Source: Ramlibacter sp.
Lineage (GTDB): Bacteria; Pseudomonadota; Gammaproteobacteria; Burkholderiales; Burkholderiaceae_C
DNA: 64,000 bases
Assembly (NCBI GenBank): GCA_030695945.1
Contig: JAUYOG010000049.1
Span: 186,001 to 250,000 of the forward strand
Reading direction: 5' to 3'
Numbering within the stretch: the first letter of the stretch is position 1; each line of letters begins with the position of its first letter. Below the pieces are notes generated by a model. The model saw only the letters and a program-made list of their open reading frames with translations, was not told where the DNA came from and searched no databases. Of this stretch, positions 1-8,800 are shown in pieces. Both the position numbers and the translations under genes were made by a program.

Positions 1-778
1 CGGGGTCTCGCTGCCGGCCAATCTTGCCGAGGCGCGCTCGCTCCTCGAGCAGGCGGCGCAGGCCGGGGCGGAGCTGGCCGTCCTGCCCGAGTACTTCTGC
101 CTCATGGGCCACCAGGACAGTGACAAGCTGGCGGCGCGGGAGAGCTTCGGCGAAGGGGAGGTCCAGCGCTTCCTGGCGCAGGCCGCGCGCGAACTGGGGC
201 TGTGGATCGTGGGCGGCACGCTGCCGCTGGTGGCCGCGGATGCGGCGCATGTGCGCAATACCAGCATGGTGTTCTCGCCCGCGGGCGAACACGTGGCCCG
301 CTACGACAAGATCCATCTCTTCAAGTTCGACAACGGGCGCGAGCGCTACGACGAGTCGCGCGTGATCGAAAGCGGCACCGACATCGTGGCGTTCGAGCTG
401 CCCAGCCGCGACGGCCACACATGGCGCGTCGGCATGTCGGTCTGCTACGACCTGCGCTTCCCCGAGCTGTACCGAGCGCTGCACGCCGACGTGCTGCTGG
501 TGCCCAGCGCCTTCACTTACGTGACGGGGCAGGCGCACTGGGAGCTGCTGCTGCGCGCCCGGGCCATCGAGAACCTCGCGTACGTGGTGGCGCCCGCGCA
601 GGGCGGCACGCACGAGAACGGGCGGCGCACCTGGGGCCACAGCATGGTGGTGGACCCGTGGGGCCTCGTCATGGCGCAGCGGCCCGAGGGCGCGGGCCTC
701 GTCGTAGCCGATCTCGACGCGGCACGCCAGGCGCGGCTGCGCGAGCAATTGCCCGCCTTGGAGCACCGAATTTTATGA
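1..778 (+). CDS. Carbon-nitrogen hydrolase (Nit1-type, probable deaminated-glutathione amidase), 5' end missing
   Basis: The gene enters from the left edge; 258 codons are visible in the frame starting at base 2. The family catalytic triad can be read: Glu in LPEYF (codon 89-91), Lys in YDKIHLF (codon 308-310) and the nucleophile Cys in VCYDLRFPE (codon 443-445). The segment DKIHLFKFD and the late WGHSMVVDPWG motif are those of the Nit1/Nit2-like branch, whose characterised members hydrolyse deaminated glutathione in the cytoplasm. Only the first few residues of the family N-terminus appear to be missing. Its stop overlaps the next start as ATGA, so it is probably co-transcribed with the downstream sensor kinase, although no functional link is obvious. 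Substrate assignment follows the family and is not visible in the sequence. Confidence 0.85.
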   Translation, partial: GVSLPANLAEARSLLEQAAQAGAELAVLPEYFCLMGHQDSDKLAARESFGEGEVQRFLAQAARELGLWIVGGTLPLVAADAAHVRNTSMVFSPAGEHVARYDKIHLFKFDNGRERYDESRVIESGTDIVAFELPSRDGHTWRVGMSVCYDLRFPELYRALHADVLLVPSAFTYVTGQAHWELLLRARAIENLAYVVAPAQGGTHENGRRTWGHSMVVDPWGLVMAQRPEGAGLVVADLDAARQARLREQLPALEHRIL

Positions 779-2868
779 GCGGGGGCGCCGCCTCGACCGG
801 CATGCCGCCCCGTCATGTCTCGATGTACCTGCGGTGGTCACTGTGGGCCCTGCTGATCGCGCTGGTCGCCGCGTTGCTGGTGACCCTCGTGTGGCTGGCC
901 GGCCGCTACGAGGCGAGCCAGGTGCAGACCAAGCTGGAGCGCGACACGGCGGACGCCCTGGGCGACATCCGCTCGGCGCTCACGCGCAACGTGCAGAGCC
1001 TGCAGGCGCTCCAGTCGGGCAACCCGACTCGCGCCGCCTGGAACGATCGTGCCTCGCAGCTGCTGCGCGAGCACCGCGAGTGGATCCGCCTGGAATGGCG
1101 CGATGCGGCGCTGGGGACGTTGACGTCCATGGACACGCCCTATCGCGCGTCGCCGTTCGCGCGCCTGGGCCGGGCCAATGCGCACGCCGATGTGGCGCTG
1201 GCCTGCGCGAACGCCCGCCGGTTCAGCGGCCCGGCCTACTCCAGCAGCTACTTCCTGCCCCAGTCCGACGGCCTGGGCGTGGAAGTGATGGAGCTGTGCC
1301 TGCCGCAGGTGACGGCCGGCCAGACCACGGGCTACGTGGTGGCGACCTATGCGCTCGGCGAGATCCTGGCCGGCCTGGTCGGGCCGCAGCTGATGCGCAG
1401 CCAGGAGATCTCGTTCACGGAAGCCGACGGCACGCGTCTCGCCCTGCATGGCACGGCGCGGCGCGGAAGCCGAGTCTTCACCTCGCAGCAGCTGCTGGAC
1501 CTGCCCGGCAACACGATGGTGCTGCGCATGGACAGCTGGCGCGGCGCGCCCGACCTGTTCCCGAACGTGCTCACGGCGCTGGTCACCGCGATGTCGATAG
1601 CGCTCGTGGTCGTGTTGGTCCTGCTGGCCAAGGACATGCGCCGGCGCCTGCGCGCCGAGCAGGACCTCGCCGATGCGCTGGCCTTCCGCAAGGCGATGGA
1701 AGACTCGTTGGTCACCGGCCTGCGAGCCCGCGACCTGCAGGGGCGCATCACCTACGTCAATCCGGCGTTCTGCGCCATGGTGGGGTTCTCGCCGGAGGAA
1801 CTCCTTGGCAACACGATGCCGGCGCCCTATTGGCCGCCCGAGCTGGCCGGCGAATACCGCAAGCGCCAGGAAATCCGGCTGGCCGGCCAGCAGGCGCCGC
1901 CGCGCGAAGGCTACGAGTCGGTGTTCATGCGCAAGGACGGCTCGCGCTTTCCCGTCCTGATCATCGAGGCGCCCCTGATCAACCACCACGGCGTGCAGAC
2001 CGGCTGGATGAGCGCCTTCCTCGACATCAGCGAGCAGCGGCGCGTCGAGGAAATCTCGCGCGCCAGCCAGGAGCGCATGCAGGCGACGGCGCGGCTGGCC
2101 ACGGTGGGCGAAATGGCATCGCTGCTGTCCCACGAACTCAACCAGCCGCTGGCGGCGATCTCCAGTTACGCCACGGGCACCATCAACCTCTTGAAGGCGC
2201 GGCCGGCGCTGCAGGCGGCCGCCGGGCCGGGCGACGCGGAGGTCGCGCAGGCCAGCGCACTCGCCGACATCGAAGGCGCCATGCGCCGCATCGCCGAGCA
2301 GGCCGAGCGGGCCGGCAAGGTGATCAAGAGCGTGCACGATTTCGTGCGCCGGCGCGACAAGGAGCGCGAACCGGTGGAGCCGCAGGAACTGCTCGACGCG
2401 ATCATGCCGCTGGTGAGCCTGCAGGCGCGCAAGCTCGGCGTGCGGGTGGAGACGCGGCTCAGGCGCGGTCTGCCCGCCGTGCTGTGCGACCGCACCATGG
2501 TCGAACAGGTGCTGCTCAATCTCGCACGCAACGCCATGCAGGCGATGGACCAGGCCCACGTGGCCGACCCCTGCCTGGTGATCGAGGTGCGCCGTACGGG
2601 CGCGGCTGCCCAGGCCGGCGCCGGCAAGGGCTGGCTGGAGTTCTCGGTCGCCGACCAGGGGCCGGGGATCCCGGAGCCGATCCAGCGCAAGCTCTTCACC
2701 CCGTTCTTCACCACCAAGGACGAAGGCATGGGCCTGGGACTGTCGATGTGCCGCACGGTGGTCGAACAGCATGGGGGATTCCTCGGGTTCGAGTCCAACC
2801 GGCCGCAAGGTACGATTTTCAGGTTCACCCTCCCGGTGGATCCCGCCAGCCCCGAGCGCCCCGCCTGA
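775..2868 (+). CDS. Membrane PAS sensor histidine kinase
   Basis: A 697-residue sensor kinase. Two membrane segments (about residues 19-43 and 265-288) enclose a periplasmic sensing domain. They are followed by a PAS domain (about 300-425), a HisKA dimerisation domain with phospho-acceptor His453 in the SHELNQPLAAI motif, and a HATPase domain with the N box (LLNLARNAM, about 580), DQGPGIP and GMGLGLSM. The SHELNQPL form of the H box is typical of FixL/DctB-like kinases. The start overlaps the upstream amidase stop (ATGA), and the stop overlaps the regulator start by one base, so kinase and regulator are translationally coupled. The signal is unknown: the periplasmic region shows no recognisable ligand motif, and no obvious target operon sits next to it. 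Confidence 0.9.
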   Translation: MSGGAASTGMPPRHVSMYLRWSLWALLIALVAALLVTLVWLAGRYEASQVQTKLERDTADALGDIRSALTRNVQSLQALQSGNPTRAAWNDRASQLLREHREWIRLEWRDAALGTLTSMDTPYRASPFARLGRANAHADVALACANARRFSGPAYSSSYFLPQSDGLGVEVMELCLPQVTAGQTTGYVVATYALGEILAGLVGPQLMRSQEISFTEADGTRLALHGTARRGSRVFTSQQLLDLPGNTMVLRMDSWRGAPDLFPNVLTALVTAMSIALVVVLVLLAKDMRRRLRAEQDLADALAFRKAMEDSLVTGLRARDLQGRITYVNPAFCAMVGFSPEELLGNTMPAPYWPPELAGEYRKRQEIRLAGQQAPPREGYESVFMRKDGSRFPVLIIEAPLINHHGVQTGWMSAFLDISEQRRVEEISRASQERMQATARLATVGEMASLLSHELNQPLAAISSYATGTINLLKARPALQAAAGPGDAEVAQASALADIEGAMRRIAEQAERAGKVIKSVHDFVRRRDKEREPVEPQELLDAIMPLVSLQARKLGVRVETRLRRGLPAVLCDRTMVEQVLLNLARNAMQAMDQAHVADPCLVIEVRRTGAAAQAGAGKGWLEFSVADQGPGIPEPIQRKLFTPFFTTKDEGMGLGLSMCRTVVEQHGGFLGFESNRPQGTIFRFTLPVDPASPERPA

Positions 2869-3494
2869 TGCAGCCTTCCCTCAACGCCACCGTGTTCATC
2901 GTCGACGACGACGCGAGCGTGCGCGATGCGCTGGCGTGGCTGCTGCGTTCGCGTCACCTCCTGAGCGAAACCTATGCCGCGGGCGAGGAGTTCGTGGCCA
3001 TGCTGGAGGCGGGCTATGCGCCGGCCCAGCCCGCGTGCCTGCTGCTGGATGTGCGCATGCCGGGCATGAGCGGGCTCGCCCTCTTCGACAAGCTGGCCGA
3101 GCGCGGCCTGGTGGAAGTGATGCCGGTGATCTTCCTGACCGGCCATGCCGACGTGCCCACGGCCGTGGACATGGTCAAGCGCGGCGCCTTCGACTTCTGC
3201 GAAAAGCCCTTCTCGGACAACGCGCTCGTCGACCGCGTCGAGCAGGCGTTGCGGCGATCCGATGAAGTGCTGGTGGCGCGGCGCGAGAGGAAGCTCGTGC
3301 AGGGCCGCCTCGCCGAGCTCACGGAACGTGAGCTCGACGTGATGCGGCTCGTGGTCGAGGGGCTGCCGAACAAGTTGATCGCCGACCAGCTCGACATCAG
3401 CGTCCGGACCGTGGAAGTGCACCGCGCGCGGGTCTTCGACAAGATGGACGTGAAGTCGGCCGTCGAGCTGGCCAACGTGCTGCGCGGGCCCTAG
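2868..3494 (+). CDS. FixJ/NarL-type response regulator
   Basis: A 208-residue two-domain regulator, partner of the preceding kinase. The receiver domain has the acidic pair in VDDDASV, phospho-acceptor Asp61 in LLLDVRMPGMSG, the Thr of FLTGHADVP and the Lys of CEKPFSD. The C-terminal LuxR-type helix-turn-helix (about 145-208) begins with LTERELDVMRLVVEG, followed by the recognition helix region ISVRTVEVHRARVF. This arrangement is that of FixJ/TodT/DctR regulators that activate transcription when phosphorylated. The ATG overlaps the kinase TGA. The stop codon lies in the sequence CTAG, where it overlaps the stop of the convergent small membrane protein. Confidence 0.92.
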   Translation: MQPSLNATVFIVDDDASVRDALAWLLRSRHLLSETYAAGEEFVAMLEAGYAPAQPACLLLDVRMPGMSGLALFDKLAERGLVEVMPVIFLTGHADVPTAVDMVKRGAFDFCEKPFSDNALVDRVEQALRRSDEVLVARRERKLVQGRLAELTERELDVMRLVVEGLPNKLIADQLDISVRTVEVHRARVFDKMDVKSAVELANVLRGP

Positions 3495-3613
3495 GCCTTC
3501 TTGTCCTTGTCTTCGTCGCGCACGAGCTCGCCCTTCTTGCGGCCCGAAAACATGGTCCACCACACGATCGCGACCAGCAGCACCAGCGCCAACAGCGCTT
3601 CGAGCAGAATCAT
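3491..3613 (-). CDS. Small single-span membrane protein (40 aa)
   Basis: This open frame encodes a 40-residue peptide starting MILLEALLAL, with one strongly hydrophobic stretch (residues 2-21), then SGRKKGEL and a highly charged tail ending in DKDKKA. The pattern (short lumenal end, one helix, positively charged cytoplasmic tail) looks like a genuine small membrane protein and not a chance frame. A start two codons upstream (MLM, 3619) is equally possible. Its start nearly abuts that of the divergent MltA gene (3618), and its stop shares the CTAG with the convergent response regulator. I recognise no family function. Confidence 0.55.
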   Translation of the reverse strand: MILLEALLALVLLVAIVWWTMFSGRKKGELVRDEDKDKKA

Positions 3614-3617
3614 CAGC

Positions 3618-4751
3618 ATGAACCGTTTCCTTGGGATTGTGGCCATTGTAGGAATGCTGGCGGCCTGCGGCAGCGTGCCGCTGCCGCCCGCGGACGAGAT
3701 CCCGCCCGCGCGCCCCGGCGTGTCCGCGGCGCCCGGCGACTTTGGCCCGCTGCCCCCGCCGATCACCCAGGGCAAGAGCCGCTGGCAGCCCGTGCGCTGG
3801 GCGGAACTGCCTGGCTTTGCCGACGATTCGCTGCATGAAGCCTGGAACGCCTGGCTCAAGAGCTGCGAGCGCCCGGGCCCCGCATTCGCGCCGTTGTGCG
3901 GCGAGGTACGCCGACTGTCCATCGCCACGCCCGCCGGCCAGCGCGAGTGGATGATGCAGCGGCTCCAGCCGTACCGGGTCGAACCGCTGCAAGCTGGGTC
4001 GGAAGCGCTCCTCACCGGCTACTACGAACCCGTGCTCGACGCCAGCCGCCAGCCGTCGGCCCGCCATGCCGTCCCCCTGTACCGGCCACCCTTGAACCTG
4101 GCCAGCCGCAAGCCCTGGTACAGCCGCCAGGAGATCGACACGCTGCCCGAGGCGCGGGCCGCGCTGCGCGGGCGCGAGATCGCCTACCTGGCCGACCCGC
4201 TCGACGCCCTGTCGCTTCAGATCCAGGGTTCCGGGCGCGTGCGCATCGCCGAGCCCGACGGCAGCGTGCGCATGGTGCGGCTCGCATTCGCCGCCACCAA
4301 CGACCAGCCCTACCGCAGTGTCGGCGGCTGGTTGCTGCAGCAGGGGCTGCTGCGCGACGCGTCGTGGCCCGGCATCAAGGCCTGGGCGGCGCAGAACCCG
4401 CAGCGCGTGGGCGAGATGCTGTGGAGCAACCCGCGGGTTGTTTTTTTCCGCGAGGAGCCGATGAGCGAGCTCGACGCGGCTTTCGGCCCCCGCGGGGCGC
4501 AAGGGGTGCCGCTGACGCCCGGCCGTTCGATCGCGGTCGACAAGGAAAGCATCCCTTATGGCACGCCGGTCTGGCTGGCCTCGACCGGGCCCGTGACGAG
4601 CCTGCAGCGCCTGGTGCTGGCCCAGGACACCGGCAGCGCGATCGTCGGCGCGGTGCGCGCCGACTTCTTCACGGGCTGGGGCCCCGAGGCCGGCGAACTG
4701 GCGGGGCGGCTCAAGCAGCCGCTGCGGTTGTGGGTGCTGTGGCCCCGCTGA
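3618..4751 (+). CDS. mltA: Membrane-bound lytic murein transglycosylase A (lipoprotein)
   Basis: This 377-residue outer-membrane lipoprotein cleaves the MurNAc-GlcNAc bond of peptidoglycan, leaving 1,6-anhydro ends, during wall turnover. The ATG at 3618 is chosen because it gives a short signal peptide ending in the lipobox LAAC (Cys17). The MltA domain includes LTGYYEPVLDAS (about residue 134), QIQGSGRV and the C-terminal 3D-type catalytic segment with AQDTGSAIVGAVRADFF (about residues 335-351), whose aspartates are conserved in the family. The length fits MltA. It is transcribed away from the small membrane protein. No promoter was assigned in the 4-base gap, so the promoter must lie within the neighbouring gene. 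Confidence 0.93.
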   Translation: MNRFLGIVAIVGMLAACGSVPLPPADEIPPARPGVSAAPGDFGPLPPPITQGKSRWQPVRWAELPGFADDSLHEAWNAWLKSCERPGPAFAPLCGEVRRLSIATPAGQREWMMQRLQPYRVEPLQAGSEALLTGYYEPVLDASRQPSARHAVPLYRPPLNLASRKPWYSRQEIDTLPEARAALRGREIAYLADPLDALSLQIQGSGRVRIAEPDGSVRMVRLAFAATNDQPYRSVGGWLLQQGLLRDASWPGIKAWAAQNPQRVGEMLWSNPRVVFFREEPMSELDAAFGPRGAQGVPLTPGRSIAVDKESIPYGTPVWLASTGPVTSLQRLVLAQDTGSAIVGAVRADFFTGWGPEAGELAGRLKQPLRLWVLWPR

Positions 4752-4832
4752 GCTGCCCTGGCACCGCCGCCCCACAAGAACCCGTCCTCGCCGCACAATG
4801 GCCGCCCTGCGTGGCGTTCAAGGACAAGAAAA

Positions 4833-5207
4833 ATGACAATGACAATGGCGAAATTGATGGTGGCAACGGCGGCTTTGTGCCTGGGCGGCTGCACCACGGT
4901 GGGCGTACCCCCGTCGCCGTCTCCCCCGCCTGGCGCTGCTCCCGCCGCGCCGCAGGCGTCCGCGACGCGTTACCGTTGCGATCAGGGCATCGCGTTCGCC
5001 GTGCGCTTCACGGATGACACGGCCCTGGTGGATGCGGGCCCGCGCGGCAGCGACGTGCTGCTGCGCGACGCAGGCGGTGCGACGCCGCAGCAGACGGTCT
5101 ACAGCAATGCCCGCATGCGCGCGGAGTTCGGCCTGGGTGCCAGCGGACGCGAGGCGATGCTGCGCTATGCGTCGCCGCCGCTGGCCGCGCATTGCATCCA
5201 GGAGTGA
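4833..5207 (+). CDS. MliC-like lipoprotein (probable C-type lysozyme inhibitor)
   Basis: A 124-residue lipoprotein with a lipobox at LCLGGC (Cys about 20), a Pro/Ala-rich linker and a small C-terminal domain. That domain contains YRCDQG, ARMRAEFGL and a final Cys in AAHCIQE, the paired-cysteine pattern of MliC/PliC periplasmic lysozyme inhibitors. Proteins of this family protect peptidoglycan against host or competitor lysozyme. The location directly after MltA, another murein enzyme, is suggestive. The start is one of three closely spaced in-frame ATGs (4833, 4839, 4845), and which is used is uncertain. Family assignment rests on motif resemblance. Confidence 0.65.
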   Translation: MTMTMAKLMVATAALCLGGCTTVGVPPSPSPPPGAAPAAPQASATRYRCDQGIAFAVRFTDDTALVDAGPRGSDVLLRDAGGATPQQTVYSNARMRAEFGLGASGREAMLRYASPPLAAHCIQE

Positions 5208-5210
5208 CGC

Positions 5211-5702
5211 TCAGGCCTGGGCCGGGGATGCGCCCAGGTGCGCCAGTGGGAGGCGGCTGCTGGCCTTGACCTCGCCCAGCGAGAAGCTGGTGTGCAGGTC
5301 CTTCACGTTGGGCAGGTTGATCAGCACTTTGCGGGCGAACTGCGAAAAGGTGTCCAGGTCGCGCGACACGACCTGCAACTCGAACGTGCCGGCGCCGCTG
5401 ATGTAGTGGCACGAGACGATTTCCGGGATCTGGCGGATCGCCTCCTCCATCTCGCGCGTGAGCTCGCCGGTGTTCCGGTTGGCGTCCAGCCGCACGAACG
5501 CCAGCACGCCCAGGCCGATCTTGTGCCGGTCGATCTCGGCGCGGTAACCCTTGATATAGCCGGCCTCCTCCAGCGCCCGCACCCGCCGCCAGCAGGGCGC
5601 TGCCGACAGGCCGACGCGCTGGGCGAGTTCGGCATTGGAGAGCCGGCCGTCGGCCTGCAATTCGTTGAGGATGGCGATGTCGAACTTATCGAGTGTTTCC
5701 AT
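5211..5702 (-). CDS. Lrp/AsnC family transcriptional regulator
   Basis: A 163-residue regulator. The N-terminal winged helix-turn-helix reads DKFDIAILNELQADGRLSNAELAQRVGLS (broken here: residues 5-33), followed by the recognition helix PCWRRVRALEEAG. The C-terminal RAM effector domain (about 65-150) contains VSCHYISGAGTFELQV. Such proteins bind amino acids or keto acids and form octamers on AT-rich sites. It is divergent from the indolepyruvate oxidoreductase gene across a 189-bp gap containing AT-rich repeats, so it most likely autoregulates and controls that gene in response to aromatic or branched amino acids. This last step is inference from gene order. Confidence 0.9.
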   Translation of the reverse strand: METLDKFDIAILNELQADGRLSNAELAQRVGLSAAPCWRRVRALEEAGYIKGYRAEIDRHKIGLGVLAFVRLDANRNTGELTREMEEAIRQIPEIVSCHYISGAGTFELQVVSRDLDTFSQFARKVLINLPNVKDLHTSFSLGEVKASSRLPLAHLGASPAQA

Positions 5703-5714
5703 GATCTGCCGTTT

Positions 5715-5771
5715 AAAGCAAGAATCTTTCTCATCCTACCAATTTTCGGGCATAGAAAGCAAAGACTTATC
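5715..5771. promoter_or_regulatory. Candidate Lrp-type operator repeats
   Basis: Two AT-rich near-repeats lie in the otherwise GC-rich divergent gap: AAAGCAAGAATCTTTC at 5715-5730 and GAAAGCAAAGACTTATC at 5755-5771. The AAAGCAA cores start 41 bp apart, close to four helical turns, and each has partial dyad symmetry (AAAG...CTT). This fits phased binding by an oligomeric Lrp/AsnC protein, but the function is inferred. Confidence 0.4.
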
Positions 5772-5891
5772 TGAGGCACGGGCATACACTTTGCAGTCCA
5801 CTAGAGGCGCCAGCCTACCCGGCGCAGCCGCCTGTGCTTCCCTGGCCCACAAGGCCGCCCCAACCCTCGAATCGCTGGAGACAAGACGTCC

Positions 5892-8800
5892 ATGAACGCC
5901 CCGCTGCCCGAACACATCCGCAAGGCCCTGGAAACCGTCACGCTCGACGACAAGTATTCGCTCGACTACGGGCGCGCTTTCATGAGTGGCGTGCAGGCGC
6001 TGGTGAAGCTGCCGATGCTGCAGCGGCTGCGCGACGCGCAAGCGGGCAAGAACACGGCGGGTTTCATCAGCGGCTACCGCGGCTCGCCGCTCGGCGGCTA
6101 TGACCAGGCGCTGTGGAAGGCCGGCAAGTACCTCAAGGCGCAGAACATCGTGTTCCAGCCCGGCGTCAACGAGGAACTCGCGGCCACGGCGATCTGGGGC
6201 ACGCAGCAGCTCGGCTTCGCGCCGGCGGGCACGCAGAAGTTCGACGGCGTGTTCGGCATCTGGTACGGCAAGGGGCCCGGCGTGGACCGCAGCGCCGACG
6301 TCTTCAAGCACGCCAACATGGCGGGTACGACCCCCTGGGGCGGCGTGATCGCCGTGGCCGGCGACGACCACGTCGCCAAGAGCTCGACCGCCGCGCATCA
6401 GAGCGACCACATCTTCAAGGCCTGCGGCTTCCCGACGTTCTTTCCGGCCAGCGTGCAGGAGATCCTCGATCTTGGCGTGCACGCATTCGCGTTGAGCCGC
6501 TACGCCGGCGTCTGGTCCGGCATGAAGACGATCCAGGAGATCGTCGAATCCGCGGCCACGGCGATGATCGACCCCGAGCGTGTCGACATCAGGATCCCCA
6601 CCGACTTCCAGATGCCGCCCGGCGGCGTGCACATCCGCTGGCCGGATACGGCGCTGGAGCAGGAAGCGCGCCTCTTCGACTACAAGTGGTACGCCGCGCT
6701 CGCGTACATCCGCGCCAACCGCCTGAACTACAACGCGATCGAGGGCCCGAACGACCGCTTCGGCCTGATCGCGAGCGGCAAGGCCTACAACGACACACGC
6801 CAGGCGCTGATCGACCTGGGGCTGGACGACGACGCCTGCCGCCAGCTCGGCATCCGCCTGCACAAGGTCGGCGTGGTCTGGCCGCTGGAGGCGCAGGGCA
6901 CGCGCGAGTTCGCGCTGGGCCTGCGCGAGATCCTGGTGGTCGAGGAGAAGCGCCAGGTCATCGAGTACCAGCTGAAGGAAGAGCTCTACAACTGGCGCCC
7001 GGACGTGCGGCCGGTGGTGGTCGGCAAGTTCAGCGACGCCGGCGGCGAGATGTCGGGCGGCGAATGGTCGCAGCCCAACCCGATCGGCGACACGCTGCTG
7101 CGCGCCAACGCGGATCTGTCGCCGGCGCTGATCGCCCGCGCGATCGCGCAGCGGCTGAAGAAGCTGGGCGTGGACGGTGACATGGGTGCGCGCATCGATG
7201 CGCAGCTGGCGATCCTCGAGGCCAAGGAACGCTCGATGCAGGTGCTCGAGGTGAAGGGCGACCGCGCGCCGTGGTTCTGTTCGGGCTGCCCGCACAACAC
7301 TTCCACCGTCGTGCCCGAAGGCTCGCGGGCGATGGCCGGTATCGGCTGCCATTTCATGGCCACCTGGATGGACCGTTCCACCATCGGCTTCACGCAGATG
7401 GGCGGCGAAGGTGTGCCCTGGGTGGGCCAGCAGCCGTTCTCGACCGAGAAGCATGTTTTCGCCAACCTCGGTGACGGCACCTATTTCCACAGCGGCCTGC
7501 TGGCGATCCGCCAGTCGATCGCCGCCGGCGTGAACATCACCTACAAGGTCCTCTACAACGACGCGGTGGCGATGACGGGCGGCCAGCAGGTCGGCGAGCG
7601 GCCGGAAGGCCATTCCGTGATCCAGATTGCCCACAGCCTGATGGCCGAGGGCGTGACGCGCGAGGTCATCGTCACCGACGAGCCAGAGAAGTACACGGTG
7701 GCCAAGCTGCCGCCGGGTGTCGAGGTGCACCACCGCGACGAGCTGGACCGCATCCAGCGCGAACTCCGCGAGATCGCCGGCACCACGGCGATCATCTATG
7801 ACCAGACCTGCGCCACCGAGAAGCGCCGCCGCCGCAAGCGCGGCACGATGGTGGACCCGGCGGTTCGCGTGATGATCAACGACCTGGTGTGCGAGGGCTG
7901 CGGCGACTGCAGCGTCAAGAGCAACTGCCTGTCGGTCGAGCCGCTGGAAACCGAGTTCGGCCGCAAGCGCACGATCAACCAGAGTACCTGCAACAAGGAC
8001 ACCAGTTGCCTCAAGGGCTTCTGCCCGAGCTTCGTCACCGTCGAGGGCGGACAGCTGAAGAAGAAGGCGAAGGATAGGGCGGTTTCCCCGTTCGACCTGG
8101 GCGTCTTGCCGGAACCGCAACTGCCCCTCACGCACGGCGCCTATGGCATCGTGGTCGCGGGTGTCGGCGGCACCGGCGTCATCACCATCGGCCAGCTGCT
8201 GGGCATGGCGGGCCACATCGAGGGCAAGGGCATCGTGACGCAGGACTCCGCGGGCCTGGCCCAGAAGGGCGGCGCCACCTGGAGCCACATCCTCATCGGC
8301 GAGCGGCAGGATGACATCCGCACGACGCGCGTGAGCATGGCGGCGGCTGACCTCGTCATCGGCTGCGATCCCATCGTTTCCGCCGGCAAGGAAACCGTGC
8401 TGCGCATGCGCGAGGGCCGCACCCGCGTGGCGCTCAATTCCCACAGCACGCCGACGGCCGCATTCGTGAAGAACTCCGAATGGGCCAATCCCTCGGACGC
8501 CTGCGTCGGCGAGATCGCCAAGGCCGTCGGGCCGGACGCGGTCGGGGCTTTCAATGCCGATGTGGCCGCGACCAAGCTGATGGGCGACAGCATCTACACC
8601 AACCCCATGATGCTGGGCTACGCGTGGCAAAAGGGCTGGATCCCGCTGGGCCGCGAGGCGCTGATGCGGGCTATCGAGCTCAATGCCGTGGCCGTGGACA
8701 ACAACAAGGCCGCGTTCGAGTGGGGCCGTCGCGCCGCGCACGACTGGGCGTCGGTCGAAAAACTGCTGGCGCCGGCGCAGGTCATCGAATTCAAGAAGCG

